DNA of 64,000 bases from Fredericiella sp963839515 (GCA_963839515.1 CAWIVN010000019.1:1-64000); one strand, 5' to 3'. Shown: positions 11,991 through 22,459, numbered from the stretch's first letter. Program-made: numbers and translations. Notes: generated by a model from the sequence alone, not told the origin.

Positions 11991-12020
11991 TTGACAATCA
12001 GGCATGGCTCCTGCTATACT
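11991..12020 (+). promoter_or_regulatory. Sigma-70-type promoter for the Opp-type transporter
   Basis: TTGACA at 11991-11996 and TATACT at 12015-12020 with an 18-bp spacer. Transcription would begin about 260 nt before the binding-protein start. I see no convincing ORF in that leader. It has only a weak ACGCAA...TTGCGT hairpin near 12080-12110. Confidence 0.65.
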
Positions 12021-12289
12021 CGTTCTTGCCTAGCCCGATCAAATTCAGCTTCTGCAACTTATCCAGGTGTGCGCTTCCGCGGCAACGCAATTGCATATTT
12101 GTTGCGTATTTTCACTGAAGATAATCTGTTCCCACAACTCACAGATTGTCCTCTGTGCGTTGGCGTTTTCTTGCTGCCCGCCTCAAATAAATAGGTTTAG
12201 CCGTTCCCTTGCGAATCATTTCGTACTGTACTGGCACGCGCCGGTGCAATCGAATCAATATCTTGCTTGATCCCAGTAGGAGGAAAAAA

Positions 12290-14280
12290 ATGGAAAGATA
12301 CACGAGTACGAGACGCGACTTCTTGAAGCCAGCGGCGGTATTTGCCGCTGGTGCTGCAGCCCTGTCTGCCTGCGCGGCTCCCACCACCGGGAGGCGCACC
12401 GGGAGGCGCAGCGGCAGGGCAGCAGCAGGTGGGCAGCAGCGGCAGCAGCAGGGGCGAAGGAAATTCAGCCGGGCGTGCCCCGCAACGAAACCCTGATCCT
12501 TGAGAACCCAACCGGGCGCGTCACTCCGGCAGATGACTTTAACCGCTGGCGGCCCGGAAGTCAGACTGCTTCAACCGGTTTACAGCAGATCGCACTCGAC
12601 GCATTGTGGTATATCGACCCCGACGCGGGCATCGATGGCGTTTGGGACAACGCGTTGGCGGCTGAGAAGCCGATTTACAACGAAGACTTTACCGAGATGA
12701 CCGTCAAACTCCGCGAGGGGCTGTATTGGAGCGACGGCGTGGAGTTCACGGCCGACGACCTGTACTATACCGTCGACGTGCAGATGAAGACGCCAGGCTT
12801 CAACTCTACCGGCACGTTCAACGGCAATGTCGAAAAAATGGAAATGCCGGACAAGTATACGGTCGTCTTTACCCTGAAAGAGCCAAACTCGCGCTTCCAT
12901 GCTTTCTTCACCGTGCGCTGGGGCGCCGTCTTTATGATGCCCAAGCACATCTTTGAGAAGGAGGCCGATCCGCTGGCGTTCAAGTTCAATCCGCCGGTCA
13001 GCCTCAGCGCGTATACCCTCAAGGACTTCGATCCCAACGGATCCTGGTACCTGTGGCAGCGCCGCGAAGACTGGCAGAAAACCTCGCTCGGTCGCTTTGG
13101 CGAACCCGGCCCCAAGTACGCCATGTACATCGACCCCGGCCCCAGTGACAAGCGCGTGATCGCCCAGATGCAACACGACCTGGATGTGATCCACGATATC
13201 ACCCCGGAAGGCCGCATCACCCTGGCGCAGAAAAGCCCGAGTTCCGTAGGCTGGTTCAAGTCGTTCCCCTGGGCACATCCCGATCCCACCCTGCCGGCCG
13301 TGATCTACAACAACGAAGTCCCCGGCTTGGACAAGAAGGAAGTGCGCTGGGCTCTGACGCTGGCTATTGACATCGTGCGCGTTGCTATGGCTTCCTATCG
13401 CGGCGCGGCGACGATCTCCGCGATCCATGTCCCGCCCACCGGGATGTACCCCCAGTACTACTTCGATCCGCTGGAAGACTGGTTGCATAACTTCACGATC
13501 GATGTCGGCGGAACGCCGTACACGGCCTTTGACCCGGAAGCCTGCAACCGCATTGCCGAAGAGGCGCGCAAGACCCTGGGCGACCTGGTACCCACAGATC
13601 CCGCGGAAATCAAGAAGTCTATCGGCGGTGGCTGGTGGAAGTACGATGTCAAGGCCGCCGAGCAGTTGATGCTGGACGCCGGCATGAAGCGCGACGGGTC
13701 GGGCACCTGGCAGCTTCCCGATGGTTCACCGTTCAAAGTGCCCATGATGAGCATGAATGAGACCAACCCGACGATGAACCGCTGTGCCAGCATGGTAGTC
13801 GAGTGCTGGAAGGAATTTGGCATCGACACCCTGCTTGACTCGCAAGCATCGCCTTGGCCAATCATGCAACAGGGTAACTACAGCGCCAACCTGGCCTGGA
13901 CGATTGAGACCTGGGGTGGGCATCCTGACCTGTCCTTCTTCCTCTCGTCCTGGCACTCGAAGTTCTACAAACCGAGCGGCGAACAGTCAGCGGGCAGCAA
14001 CAACATGCGCTGGAAGAACCCTGAGCTCGACGCGATCATTGAGGAGATCCAGAAGGTCAGCTTCGACGACCCGAAGGGCATCGAGCTCGGCCAGGAGTTC
14101 ATCAAGCTCGCAGCGGCAGAGATGCCAATCACCCCACTGATGGCTTACAACGTCTTCACCGTGTGTGATACGACGTATTGGCAAGGCTTCCCGACTTCGG
14201 AGGATCCCTATACGGACCCGGTGCCGAACTGGGCGAATACGAAGTATATGTACGTCAAGGTCAAGCCACAGGAGGCATAA
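12290..14280 (+). CDS. Family 5 (oligopeptide/oligosaccharide) ABC transporter substrate-binding protein, one frameshift after the signal
   Basis: Extracellular lipoprotein that delivers substrate to an Opp-type importer. The start follows a strong AGGAGG at 12277-12283. The leader carries a Tat-like RRDFLK followed by a hydrophobic stretch and a lipobox ending in Cys (about residue 28). One break in the Ala/Gly-rich linker (about 12385-12450) separates this from the mature domain, which resumes with QPGVPRNETLILENP. The mature part has family 5 features: LREGLYWSDGVEFTADDLYY, periodic TVVFTLKEPNSRF, and a C-terminal lobe with WKNPELDAIIEEIQK. The neighbouring arabinofuranosidase and LacI-type operator suggest arabino-oligosaccharides rather than peptides, but this is inferred from context. 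Confidence 0.85.
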
Positions 14281-14370
14281 CCTTGCCGCTGCATAGATGC
14301 TGTCGCGGCCTGGTTCAGGACAGGGGATCATACGCGATGATCGAGGCAGAAGAGCATTAGCTTTGTGTTT

Positions 14371-14422
14371 CCTCTCCACAGCGGTTGCGGTTGCCACATC
14401 CGCTGTGGAGAGGCTTTTTTTT
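14371..14422 (+). terminator. Intrinsic terminator/attenuator between binding-protein and permease genes
   Basis: A perfect 14-bp inverted repeat (CCTCTCCACAGCGG / CCGCTGTGGAGAGG, 15-nt loop) is followed at once by C and eight T residues. It lies inside the transporter operon, so partial termination here would give more binding protein than membrane components. Confidence 0.88.
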
Positions 14423-14436
14423 GCGGAGGGGTTCCA

Positions 14437-15448
14437 ATGCGAAAGTTTTTGTTGGGCTATTTATTTCCACGAATCCTTCAATATCTCACCGTTTGTTTTA
14501 TTGGTATCACGGCGGTCTTTGTTATTCCCCGGCTCTCACCCTTAAGCCCGGTTGAAGCACAGATTAGCATGATCACTTCGAGTGGGTCTGCGATCGATCC
14601 GGCGGCCATCGCCGACCTGCGCACTGCGCTGACCGAGTATGTACGGGTTGTCGGGCAGTCCGTTCGAGCAATATGTGGCGTTCTGGGGCCGGTTACTTCG
14701 TGGCGACCTCGGACCCTCGCTCTCTACGTTTCCAACACCGGTCACCGAGTTGATCGGCCGCGCCTTGCCGTGGACCCTGGGCCTTTTGTTAAGCGCCGTG
14801 ATTGTTTCGTGGGTACTTGGCAACCTGTTTGGCGTGCTGAGCAGCTACTATCCCAAACACAAAACGATTTTTGCGATCGATATGCTGAGCCAGGCGGTAC
14901 GCCCGATCCCGTACTATGTTGTGGCCCTGGTTTTGCTGGTGGTGTTTTCCTACTTTATACCAATCTTCCCATTCAGCGGCGCCTACCCAGTCGGGACGCG
15001 TCCCAATCTCTCCCTGGAGTTTGCGCAGACGTATCTCTGGCACGCGGCGCTGCCATTTCTTACGCTGGTCCTCATCGGGTTTGGAGGTTGGTTTCTCGGC
15101 ATGAAGTCACTCACCTCCAATATTATCTCCGAGGACTATGTAGTTTATGCCGAGACCGCCGGGATCAAAGAGAACAAAATCCTGTTCCATTACGTGAGTC
15201 GCAATGCATTGCTGCCCCAACTCACTGGACTGGCCTTGTCGCTCGGCACTGTCTTTAGTGGCGCCCTCATCATGGAGGTGGTCTTTGGCTACCCAGGCAT
15301 GGGCATGCTAACCGTCCAGGCCGTTTACAGAAACGACTATTCTTTAATCATGGGCATCGCCATCTACTCCATCATCGGTGTTGCTACCTGCGTCTTTATC
15401 ATGGATTTGATCTATCCATTGTTCGATCCGCGGGTGCGGTATCAATAG
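14437..15448 (+). CDS. Opp-type ABC permease B, copy 1, one frameshift
   Basis: Inner-membrane permease of the DppB/OppB family. The start MRKFLLGYLFPRILQYLTV is the usual first transmembrane segment. GCGGAGGGG lies 5-8 nt upstream. Compared with the tandem copy at 18047, one extra base at about 14639 (GAGTATGTACGG against GAGTTGTACGG) breaks the frame at about residue 68. The rest is intact, with the cytoplasmic EAA-type loop (YAETAGIKENKILFHYVSRN) that contacts the ATPase. This is the only copy that keeps its true N-terminus. If the extra base is a sequencing error, this is the functional oppB. Confidence 0.85.
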
Positions 15449-15459
15449 GAGTTCGAACC

Positions 15460-16317
15460 GTGTTCAAAGTATTTCGTGATCTGTTCAAATACGACGGCCG
15501 CTTCCGCATGGCTTGTGTTTTCCTGGGCGCAGTGGGAGGGATGATCCTTTTATCATTTGTCTCGCCGGATGATCCAAACAAATCTTTCGTGGTTGCCATG
15601 GATGCCCCCCCGTCACTGGAACACATCTTCGGCACCAGTTCGCGTGGTCAGGATATCTTCTGGTGGATGACATTTGCCGTCCGTAACTCGATCCTGATGG
15701 CGGCAGTGGCCGCGACCGTGTCGCGCATCATCGCCATCTCCGTTGGCCTGACTGCCGGGTACCGGGGCGGGGGGATCGACAATGGGCTGATGGCGATCAA
15801 TGACAGCTTCGTGGTCATACCGCTGCTGCCCATCCTCATCTTGCTCAGCTTTCTGCTGCGCGCACAGATGAATCTGTTTTTCCTGGGCGTCATCCTGGGC
15901 TTGTTTGGCTGGCCGTGGGATGCACGCCTGATCCGCTCCCAGGTGCTGAGTCTGAAGGAACGCTCGTTTTCACGCACCGCGGTCTATTCGGGGGTCAGCC
16001 CGTTCTGGATCACGCGCCACCAGCACCTGCCCTTTGTCATGCCCATCGTCTTCGCCACCACCATCAACAACATGCTGTGGGCGATCGGCATGGAAGTGAC
16101 GCTGAGCGTCCTCGGCCTCACGGACCTGGGCACGCCTACTTTGGGGACCGCGCTCTACTGGGCCAATCAGCATGGGGCGTTGGTGGCCGGCAATTGGTGG
16201 TGGATCGCGGCGCCGGTGTTGGTGGCCGTAATTCTGTTCCTCGGTTTGCACCTCCTCTTCTCGAGCCTTAACGAATATACTGATCCGCGCACACGTCTAA
16301 GGTTGATAGGAGGCTGA
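15460..16317 (+). CDS. Opp-type ABC permease C, copy 1
   Basis: Second inner-membrane permease of the importer (DppC/OppC family), 285 aa and intact. It starts at a GTG in copy 1 (ATG in copy 2) after AGGAG. It has an N-terminal transmembrane helix, a short extracytoplasmic segment, and the C-terminal permease domain with the ATPase-contact loop (DARLIRSQVLSLKERSFSRT, about residues 150-169). The protein sequence is identical to the second copy at 19048 despite many silent differences, which implies selection has acted on both or recent gene conversion. It lies 11 bp after oppB and 3 bp before oppD. Confidence 0.9.
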   Translation: MFKVFRDLFKYDGRFRMACVFLGAVGGMILLSFVSPDDPNKSFVVAMDAPPSLEHIFGTSSRGQDIFWWMTFAVRNSILMAAVAATVSRIIAISVGLTAGYRGGGIDNGLMAINDSFVVIPLLPILILLSFLLRAQMNLFFLGVILGLFGWPWDARLIRSQVLSLKERSFSRTAVYSGVSPFWITRHQHLPFVMPIVFATTINNMLWAIGMEVTLSVLGLTDLGTPTLGTALYWANQHGALVAGNWWWIAAPVLVAVILFLGLHLLFSSLNEYTDPRTRLRLIGG

Positions 16318-16320
16318 CCC

Positions 16321-17310
16321 GTGCCCTTACTGAGCGTCCAGAACCTAAGCGCTTATTACCAGACCGAGGTCTATGGAATTTCGCGGACGGTGCGCGCCGT
16401 CGACGGCGTCTCCTTCGAACTCTATCCCAACGAGATTTATGGGGTAGCGGGCGAGTCAAGCTGTGGCAAGACGACGCTGATCAAAGTGATCTCCGGCTCG
16501 ATCAAGCCCCCGCTAAAGGCACAATCGGGGAGCGTCAACTATCAGTTCGGCTTCGGCGAAATCGATATGCTGAAGATTTCGCAGGCTGAGCTGCGCGAGA
16601 ACATCCGCTGGAAGGAAATATCGTATGTCATGCAGGGATCGATGAGCGTGCTGAACCCGGTGCGCAAGGTGATCAAGACCTTCGAGGACATCGTCGATTC
16701 GCATCAGCCCATCAAGGACAGAAGGAACTTCCTCGCCGCGACCGAAGCGCACATCAATCGCCTAGGCCTGACCAACGACGTGTTGAACGCGTACCCGCAC
16801 CAGCTTTCGGGTGGCATGCGGCAGCGCGTGGCGATTGCCCTGGCCACCGTGTTCCAGCCCAGCCTGATCATCGCCGATGAGCCCACCACGGCACTGGACG
16901 TGGTAGTGCAGCGCGGCGTGTTGCAGACCATCAAGGAAATCCAGGCCGAAAGCGGCAATACCGTGTTGCTCGTAACCCATGATATTGCCGTACACGCCAA
17001 TGTCGCTGACCGGTTGATGATCATGTACGCCGGCCGCATTGTGGAGGAGGCCCCGACCGAGAACATATTCGCCGCGCCGCTCCATCCCTACACCCAGCAC
17101 CTGGTCAGCTCGCTGCCCGTGATCGGGGAACGGTCGACGAAGGCCAGCCTGAAAGGTGCGCCCCCCAACCTGGCCAACCCGCCGACGGGCTGCCGTTTCC
17201 ACCCGCGCTGCCCGTTTGCCATGGACATATGCCGGACAGAAGTGCCCGAGATGCTCGAGGTCGCCCCGCGCCACCGCGTGGCCTGCCACCTGGTCAAGGA
17301 TGGCGACGCA
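16321..17310 (+). CDS. Opp-type ABC ATPase D, copy 1 (reads through into oppF)
   Basis: Cytoplasmic ATPase of the OppD/DppD family: Walker A GESSCGKTTL (about residues 44-53), signature LSGGMRQRV, Walker B LIIADEPTTALD, H-loop VTHDIAVHA, and the family's C-terminal cysteine motif with FHPRCPFAMDIC. GTG start after AGGAGG. Compared with copy 2, an extra base at about 17304 removes the stop codon, so the frame runs on into oppF as an apparent D-F fusion until a further break near 17489. Two residues differ from copy 2 (A/V near residue 86, M/I near residue 311). Confidence 0.88.
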
Positions 17311-18046
17311 ATGAACACAGATACCAAGCTGCTCGATGTTCAGCACGTCACCGTCGAGTTTCACACGGGCAATATGTTTAGCGGCACGCGCATCGTGGCT
17401 GTCAACGACATATCGTTCTCGCTCGAGCGCGATAAACCCGAGATTTACACCTTGGCCGGTGAAAGTGGAAGCGGCAAGACACGCTCTCGCGCCTGCTGCT
17501 GCGCGACCTGGACCCCACAACGGGCAACGTGTTTTTCGAAGGTCGCAATCTAGCAACGATCCGTAAGCGGAGCGACTTCAAAGAGTTTATGAAGAAGGTC
17601 CAGCCGGTATTCCAGAACCCATTTGAGACCTTCAGCCCGCTGCGGCACGTCGATACCTACCTATTTGAAACCGCCACCAACTTTGGGATGGCGCGCAACC
17701 AGCGCGAGGCGGCCCCGATCGTGGATGAAGCACTGCGCAACGTGGGGCTGTCACTGGAAGAGGTGGCCAAGCGTTATCCGCACGAACTCTCGGGTGGGCA
17801 GATCCAGCGCATATCGGTAGCCCGGGCGCTGATTCCGAAGCCCCGGCTGATCCTGGCGGATGAACCGGTTTCGATGGTGGACGCTTCGCTGCGCATGGAA
17901 ATAGTGAATCTATTCCGCAAACTGCGCGATGAACAGCAGGTAAGTGTCATTTATGTGACCGATGACCTGGCCACGGCGTATTACATCAGCGATCGGATCG
18001 CGATTATGCTTCGTGGCTATGTTGTAGAAACGGGCAAGGTGAAGAA
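17311..18046 (+). pseudogene. Opp-type ABC ATPase F, copy 1, decayed and 3'-truncated
   Basis: Paralog of the intact oppF at 20898. It carries a one-base deletion directly after the Walker A (GESGSGKT) near 17489. The H-loop His is changed to Asp (VTDDLATAYY against VTHDLATAYY). There are several other substitutions (NQREAAP against NQHDAVP), and the C-terminal region after VVETGKVKN is lost where the tandem duplication joins oppB. The open frame continues as unrelated sequence to 18134. The combined lesions make this copy non-functional regardless of sequencing error, because the H-loop change and the truncation are not indel artefacts. Confidence 0.85.
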
Positions 18047-19036
18047 TATTTATTTCCACGAATCCTTCAATATCTCACCGTTTGTTTTATTGGTATCACG
18101 GCCGTCTTTGTTATTCCCCGGCTCTCACCCTTAAGCCCGGTTGAAGCACAGATTAGCATGATCACTTCGAGTGGGTCTGCGATCGATCCGGCGGCCATCG
18201 CCGACCTGCGCACTGCGCTGACCGAGTTGTACGGGTTGTCGGGCAGTCCGTTCGAGCAATATGTGGCGTTCTGGGGCCGGTTACTTCGTGGCGACCTCGG
18301 ACCCTCGCTCTCTACGTTTCCAACACCGGTCACCGAGTTGATCGGCCGCGCCTTGCCGTGGACCCTGGGCCTTTTGTTAAGCGCCGTGATTGTTTCGTGG
18401 GTACTTGGCAACCTGTTTGGCGTGCTGAGCAGCTACTATCCCAAACACAAAACGATTTTTGCGATCGATATGCTGAGCCAGGCGGTGCGCCCGATTCCGT
18501 ACTATGTTGTGGCCCTGGTTTTGCTGGTGGTGTTTTCCTACTTCATACCAATCTTCCCATTCAGCGGCGCCTACCCAGTCGGGACGCGTCCCAATCTCTC
18601 CCTGGAGTTTGCGCAGACGTATCTCTGGCACGCGGCGCTGCCATTTCTTACGCTGGTCCTCATCGGGTTTGGAGGCTGGTTTCTTGGCATGAAGTCACTC
18701 ACCTCCAATATTATCTCCGAGGACTATGTAGTTTATGCCGAAACCGCCGGTATTAAAGAGAACAAAATCCTGTTCCATTACGTGAGTCGCAATGCATTGC
18801 TGCCCCAACTCACTGGACTGGCCTTGTCGCTCGGCACTGTCTTTAGTGGCGCCCTCATCATGGAGGTGGTCTTTGGCTACCCAGGCATGGGCATGCTAAC
18901 CGTCCAGGCCGTTTACAGAAACGACTACTCTTTAATCATGGGCATCGCCATTTATTCCATCATTGGTGTTGCTACCTGCGTCTTTATCATGGACTTGATC
19001 TATCCACTGTTCGATCCGCGGGTGCGGTATCAATAG
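18047..19036 (+). pseudogene. Opp-type ABC permease B, copy 2, 5'-truncated
   Basis: Same protein as the copy at 14437 but joined to oppF at codon 8, so the native start codon and ribosome-binding site are gone. The first in-frame ATG is at 18158, after the whole first transmembrane helix. From there the frame is intact to the stop. The differences from copy 1 that I compared fall at third codon positions. A product starting at 18158 would have the wrong membrane topology, so this copy is probably inactive while the rest of unit 2 is intact. Confidence 0.85.
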
Positions 19037-19047
19037 GAGTTCGAACC

Positions 19048-19905
19048 ATGTTCAAAGTATTTCGTGATCTGTTCAAATACGACGGCCGCTTCCGCATGGC
19101 TTGTGTTTTCCTGGGCGCAGTGGGAGGGATGATACTTTTGTCATTCGTCTCGCCGGATGATCCAAACAAGTCTTTCGTGGTTGCCATGGATGCCCCCCCG
19201 TCGCTGGAACACATCTTCGGCACCAGTTCGCGTGGTCAGGATATCTTCTGGTGGATGACATTTGCCGTCCGTAACTCGATCCTGATGGCAGCAGTGGCCG
19301 CGACCGTGTCGCGCATCATCGCCATCTCCGTTGGCCTGACTGCCGGGTACCGGGGCGGGGGGATCGACAATGGGCTGATGGCGATCAATGACAGCTTCGT
19401 GGTCATACCGCTGCTGCCCATCCTCATTTTGCTCAGCTTTCTGCTGCGCGCACAGATGAATCTGTTTTTCTTGGGCGTGATCCTGGGCTTGTTTGGCTGG
19501 CCGTGGGATGCGCGCCTGATCCGCTCCCAGGTGCTGAGTCTGAAGGAACGCTCGTTTTCACGCACCGCGGTCTATTCCGGGGTCAGCCCGTTCTGGATCA
19601 CGCGCCACCAGCACCTGCCCTTTGTCATGCCCATCGTCTTCGCCACCACCATCAACAATATGCTGTGGGCGATCGGCATGGAAGTGACGCTGAGCGTCCT
19701 CGGCCTGACGGACCTGGGCACACCTACTTTGGGGACCGCTCTCTACTGGGCCAATCAGCATGGGGCGTTGGTGGCCGGCAATTGGTGGTGGATCGCGGCG
19801 CCAGTGTTGGTGGCCGTAATTCTGTTCCTCGGTTTGCACCTCCTCTTCTCGAGCCTTAACGAATATACTGATCCGCGCACACGTCTAAGGTTGATAGGAG
19901 GCTGA
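19048..19905 (+). CDS. Opp-type ABC permease C, copy 2
   Basis: Intact 285-aa permease with the same protein sequence as the copy at 15460; the DNA differs at scattered silent sites. ATG start 11 bp after the oppB stop. It would pair with an OppB to form the transmembrane channel and contact the OppD/OppF ATPases through its C-terminal cytoplasmic loop. Confidence 0.9.
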   Translation: MFKVFRDLFKYDGRFRMACVFLGAVGGMILLSFVSPDDPNKSFVVAMDAPPSLEHIFGTSSRGQDIFWWMTFAVRNSILMAAVAATVSRIIAISVGLTAGYRGGGIDNGLMAINDSFVVIPLLPILILLSFLLRAQMNLFFLGVILGLFGWPWDARLIRSQVLSLKERSFSRTAVYSGVSPFWITRHQHLPFVMPIVFATTINNMLWAIGMEVTLSVLGLTDLGTPTLGTALYWANQHGALVAGNWWWIAAPVLVAVILFLGLHLLFSSLNEYTDPRTRLRLIGG

Positions 19906-19908
19906 CCC

Positions 19909-20901
19909 GTGCCCTTACTGAGCGTCCAGAACCTAAGCGCTTATTACCAGACCGAGGTCTATGGAATTTCGCGGACGGTGCGCGCCGTCGACGGCGTCTC
20001 CTTCGAACTCTATCCCAACGAGATTTATGGGGTAGCGGGCGAGTCAAGCTGTGGCAAGACGACGCTGATCAAAGTGATCTCCGGCTCGATCAAGCCCCCG
20101 CTAAAGGCACAATCGGGGAGCGTCAACTATCAGTTCGGCTTCGGCGAAATCGATATGCTGAAGATTTCGCAGGTTGAGCTGCGCGAGAACATCCGCTGGA
20201 AGGAAATATCGTATGTCATGCAGGGATCGATGAGCGTGCTGAACCCGGTGCGCAAGGTGATCAAGACCTTCGAGGACATCGTCGATTCGCATCAGCCCAT
20301 CAAGGACAGAAGGAACTTCCTCGCCGCGACCGAAGCGCACATCAATCGCCTAGGCCTGACCAACGACGTGTTGAACGCGTACCCGCACCAGCTTTCGGGC
20401 GGCATGCGGCAGCGCGTGGCGATTGCCCTGGCCACCGTGTTCCAGCCCAGCCTGATCATCGCCGATGAGCCCACCACGGCACTGGACGTGGTAGTGCAGC
20501 GCGGTGTGTTGCAGACCATCAAGGAAATCCAGGCCGAAAGCGGCAATACCGTGTTGCTCGTAACCCATGATATTGCCGTACACGCCAATGTCGCTGACCG
20601 GTTGATGATCATGTACGCCGGCCGCATTGTGGAGGAGGCGCCGACCGAGAACATATTTGCCGCGCCGCTCCATCCCTATACCCAGCACCTGGTCAGCTCG
20701 CTGCCCGTGATCGGGGAACGGTCGACGAAGGCCAGCCTCAAAGGTGCGCCCCCCAATCTGGCCAACCCGCCGACGGGCTGCCGTTTCCACCCGCGCTGCC
20801 CGTTTGCCATGGATATATGCCGGACAGAAGTGCCCGAGATACTTGAGGTCGCCCCGCGCCACCGCGTGGCCTGCCACCTGGTCAAGGATGGCGCGCAATG
20901 A
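19909..20901 (+). CDS. Opp-type ABC ATPase D, copy 2
   Basis: Intact 330-aa OppD/DppD-type ATPase. Walker A GESSCGKTTL, signature LSGGMRQRV, Walker B ADEPTTALD and H-loop VTHD are present, with the C-terminal oligopeptide-transporter extension (CRFHPRCPFAMDIC). GTG start after AGGAGG. The stop overlaps the oppF start by 4 bp (ATGA), which indicates translational coupling. This is the version with a normal end, in contrast to the run-on copy at 16321. Confidence 0.92.
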   Translation: MPLLSVQNLSAYYQTEVYGISRTVRAVDGVSFELYPNEIYGVAGESSCGKTTLIKVISGSIKPPLKAQSGSVNYQFGFGEIDMLKISQVELRENIRWKEISYVMQGSMSVLNPVRKVIKTFEDIVDSHQPIKDRRNFLAATEAHINRLGLTNDVLNAYPHQLSGGMRQRVAIALATVFQPSLIIADEPTTALDVVVQRGVLQTIKEIQAESGNTVLLVTHDIAVHANVADRLMIMYAGRIVEEAPTENIFAAPLHPYTQHLVSSLPVIGERSTKASLKGAPPNLANPPTGCRFHPRCPFAMDICRTEVPEILEVAPRHRVACHLVKDGAQ

Positions 20902-21881
20902 ACACAGATACCAAGCTGCTCGATGTTCAGCACGTCACCGTCGAGTTTCACACGGGCAATATGTTTAGCGGCACGCGCATCGTGGCTGTCAACGACATAT
21001 CGTTCTCGCTCGAGCGCGATAAACCCGAGATTTACACCCTGGCCGGGGAAAGTGGGAGCGGCAAGACTACGCTCTCGCGCCTGCTGCTGCGTGACCTCGA
21101 CCCCACCAGGGGCAACGTGTTTTTCGACGGCCGCAATCTAGCGACCATTCGTAAACGGAGCGACTTCAAAGAGTTTATGAAGAAGGTCCAGCCGGTGTTC
21201 CAGAACCCCTTTGAGACCTTCAGCCCGCTGCGGCACGTCGACACCTATCTGTTTGAAACCGCCACCAACTTCGGAATGGCGCGCAACCAGCACGATGCTG
21301 TCCCCATCGTGGATGAAGCACTGCGTAACGTGGGCCTGTCATTGGACGAGGTGACCAAGCGTTACCCCCACGAACTTTCGGGTGGGCAGATCCAGCGCAT
21401 ATCGGTCGCCCGGGCGCTGATCCCAAAGCCCCGTCTGATCCTGGCGGATGAGCCGGTTTCGATGGTCGACGCTTCGCTGCGCATGGAAATTGTGAATCTA
21501 TTCCGCAAGCTGCGCGATGAGCAGCAGGTGAGTGTCATTTATGTGACCCATGACCTGGCCACGGCGTACTACATCAGTGATCGGATTGCAATCATGCTCC
21601 GTGGCTATGTCGTGGAAGCGGGCCCAGTTGAACAAGTGCTGGATCAGCCACTCCACCCCTATTCACAACTGCTAAAGGAGTCGATCCCGAAACCGCAGCC
21701 CAATGAAAAAGCGGCGTGGGCTGCGCACATTGACCTTGGAGCGACCGAAGCCAAGGAATTTAGCAGAGTGGGGTGCAAGTTCGCTGGTCGCTGTCCGCGT
21801 GTGATGGATATCTGCCGCACGGCTGATCCTCCTGACGTGCAGGTTGAGCAACGAACAGTGAAGTGCTATTTGTATGGTTAG
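20898..21881 (+). CDS. Opp-type ABC ATPase F, copy 2 (complete)
   Basis: Complete 327-aa second ATPase of the importer: Walker A GESGSGKTTL, signature LSGGQIQRI, Walker B LILADEPVSMVD, H-loop YVTHDLATAYY, then PLHPYSQLL and the C-terminal CKFAGRCPRVMDIC motif typical of the OppD/OppF tail. Translationally coupled to oppD. It is the only complete oppF in the window, so a working importer would need oppB from unit 1 and oppF from unit 2. Confidence 0.92.
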   Translation: MNTDTKLLDVQHVTVEFHTGNMFSGTRIVAVNDISFSLERDKPEIYTLAGESGSGKTTLSRLLLRDLDPTRGNVFFDGRNLATIRKRSDFKEFMKKVQPVFQNPFETFSPLRHVDTYLFETATNFGMARNQHDAVPIVDEALRNVGLSLDEVTKRYPHELSGGQIQRISVARALIPKPRLILADEPVSMVDASLRMEIVNLFRKLRDEQQVSVIYVTHDLATAYYISDRIAIMLRGYVVEAGPVEQVLDQPLHPYSQLLKESIPKPQPNEKAAWAAHIDLGATEAKEFSRVGCKFAGRCPRVMDICRTADPPDVQVEQRTVKCYLYG

Positions 21882-22081
21882 GGTTCTCGCGGTTTGTGGC
21901 GTGTGCTCTCAGCGCATTCTCATAATCCATGCCTCCACCTGTATCTTTTTCTGTAACCGTATGCGTGGTACAGATGCGGCACATTCCTTATCCTGTATAG
22001 CAAGCACTCTTTATTGAATAGGACCGGCCGTTGACGAAGACGTTACTGGGCCTGCCCGTAGCAAAGGGAAACGGAGGGGCA

Positions 22082-22459
22082 ATGTCGCTTGCGCTGCAAT
22101 CCAACAGGATATGGATCGTCGGTCTCTTGCTCCTGGCGCTGCTCTCTGTGGCAGCCGTGCGCACTTCTGCCGTCTCCGCCAGTCACCTACGGCAAGGCAT
22201 ACCCCACCATGTCGCCGAGGCATTGGTTGTTATTACGACGGCAGCCGACGTGCGCAGCGGTCCCGGCGACGAGTACTTGATGCTGACTTCAGCGCAACCT
22301 GGCGAACAGTTCCCCCTGCTTGGCAGAAGCGTTGACAACCGTTGGTGGCGCATAGACTTTGGCGGCCAACCGGCCTGGATTCCGACCGGCTCCACCCGCG
22401 TCCAAGCCACCGTCCTCGTCTCTACCGTAGCAGTCGGCGGCGCCGGCCGCAGTGAGTGA
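22082..22459 (+). CDS. Small exported SH3b-domain protein
   Basis: 125 aa. The start at 22082 has GGAGGGGCA just upstream. It has an N-terminal membrane or signal segment (about residues 9-25), then a bacterial SH3 domain with VRSGPGDEYLML and RWWRIDFGGQPAW. The C-terminal tail, VQATVLVSTVAVGGAGRSE, is repeated almost exactly 219 bp downstream. The domain is related to those in the proteins at 8885 and 39145. It is likely a cell-envelope binding module. It lies between the Opp-type operon and the LacI-type regulator. Confidence 0.75.
   Translation: MSLALQSNRIWIVGLLLLALLSVAAVRTSAVSASHLRQGIPHHVAEALVVITTAADVRSGPGDEYLMLTSAQPGEQFPLLGRSVDNRWWRIDFGGQPAWIPTGSTRVQATVLVSTVAVGGAGRSE

Larger units (their letters stand above)
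14458..21623 (+). repeat. Tandem duplication of oppBCDF (about 3.58-kb unit)
   Basis: Unit 1 spans 14458-18035 and unit 2 spans 18047-21623. They align throughout, with an offset of 3587-3589 bp. The unit begins inside codon 8 of oppB and ends inside oppF, so the junction near 18036-18047 joins a 3'-truncated oppF to a 5'-truncated oppB. The two parental sequences share the tract TATTTATTTCCACGAATCC at the join. The units differ by scattered mostly third-position changes plus a few indels. Confidence 0.9.

Noticed and set aside
16321..17553. A natural OppD-OppF fusion protein
   Set aside because: The apparent fusion comes from one extra base relative to the intact tandem copy, where the two genes overlap by ATGA, and the fused frame breaks soon after.
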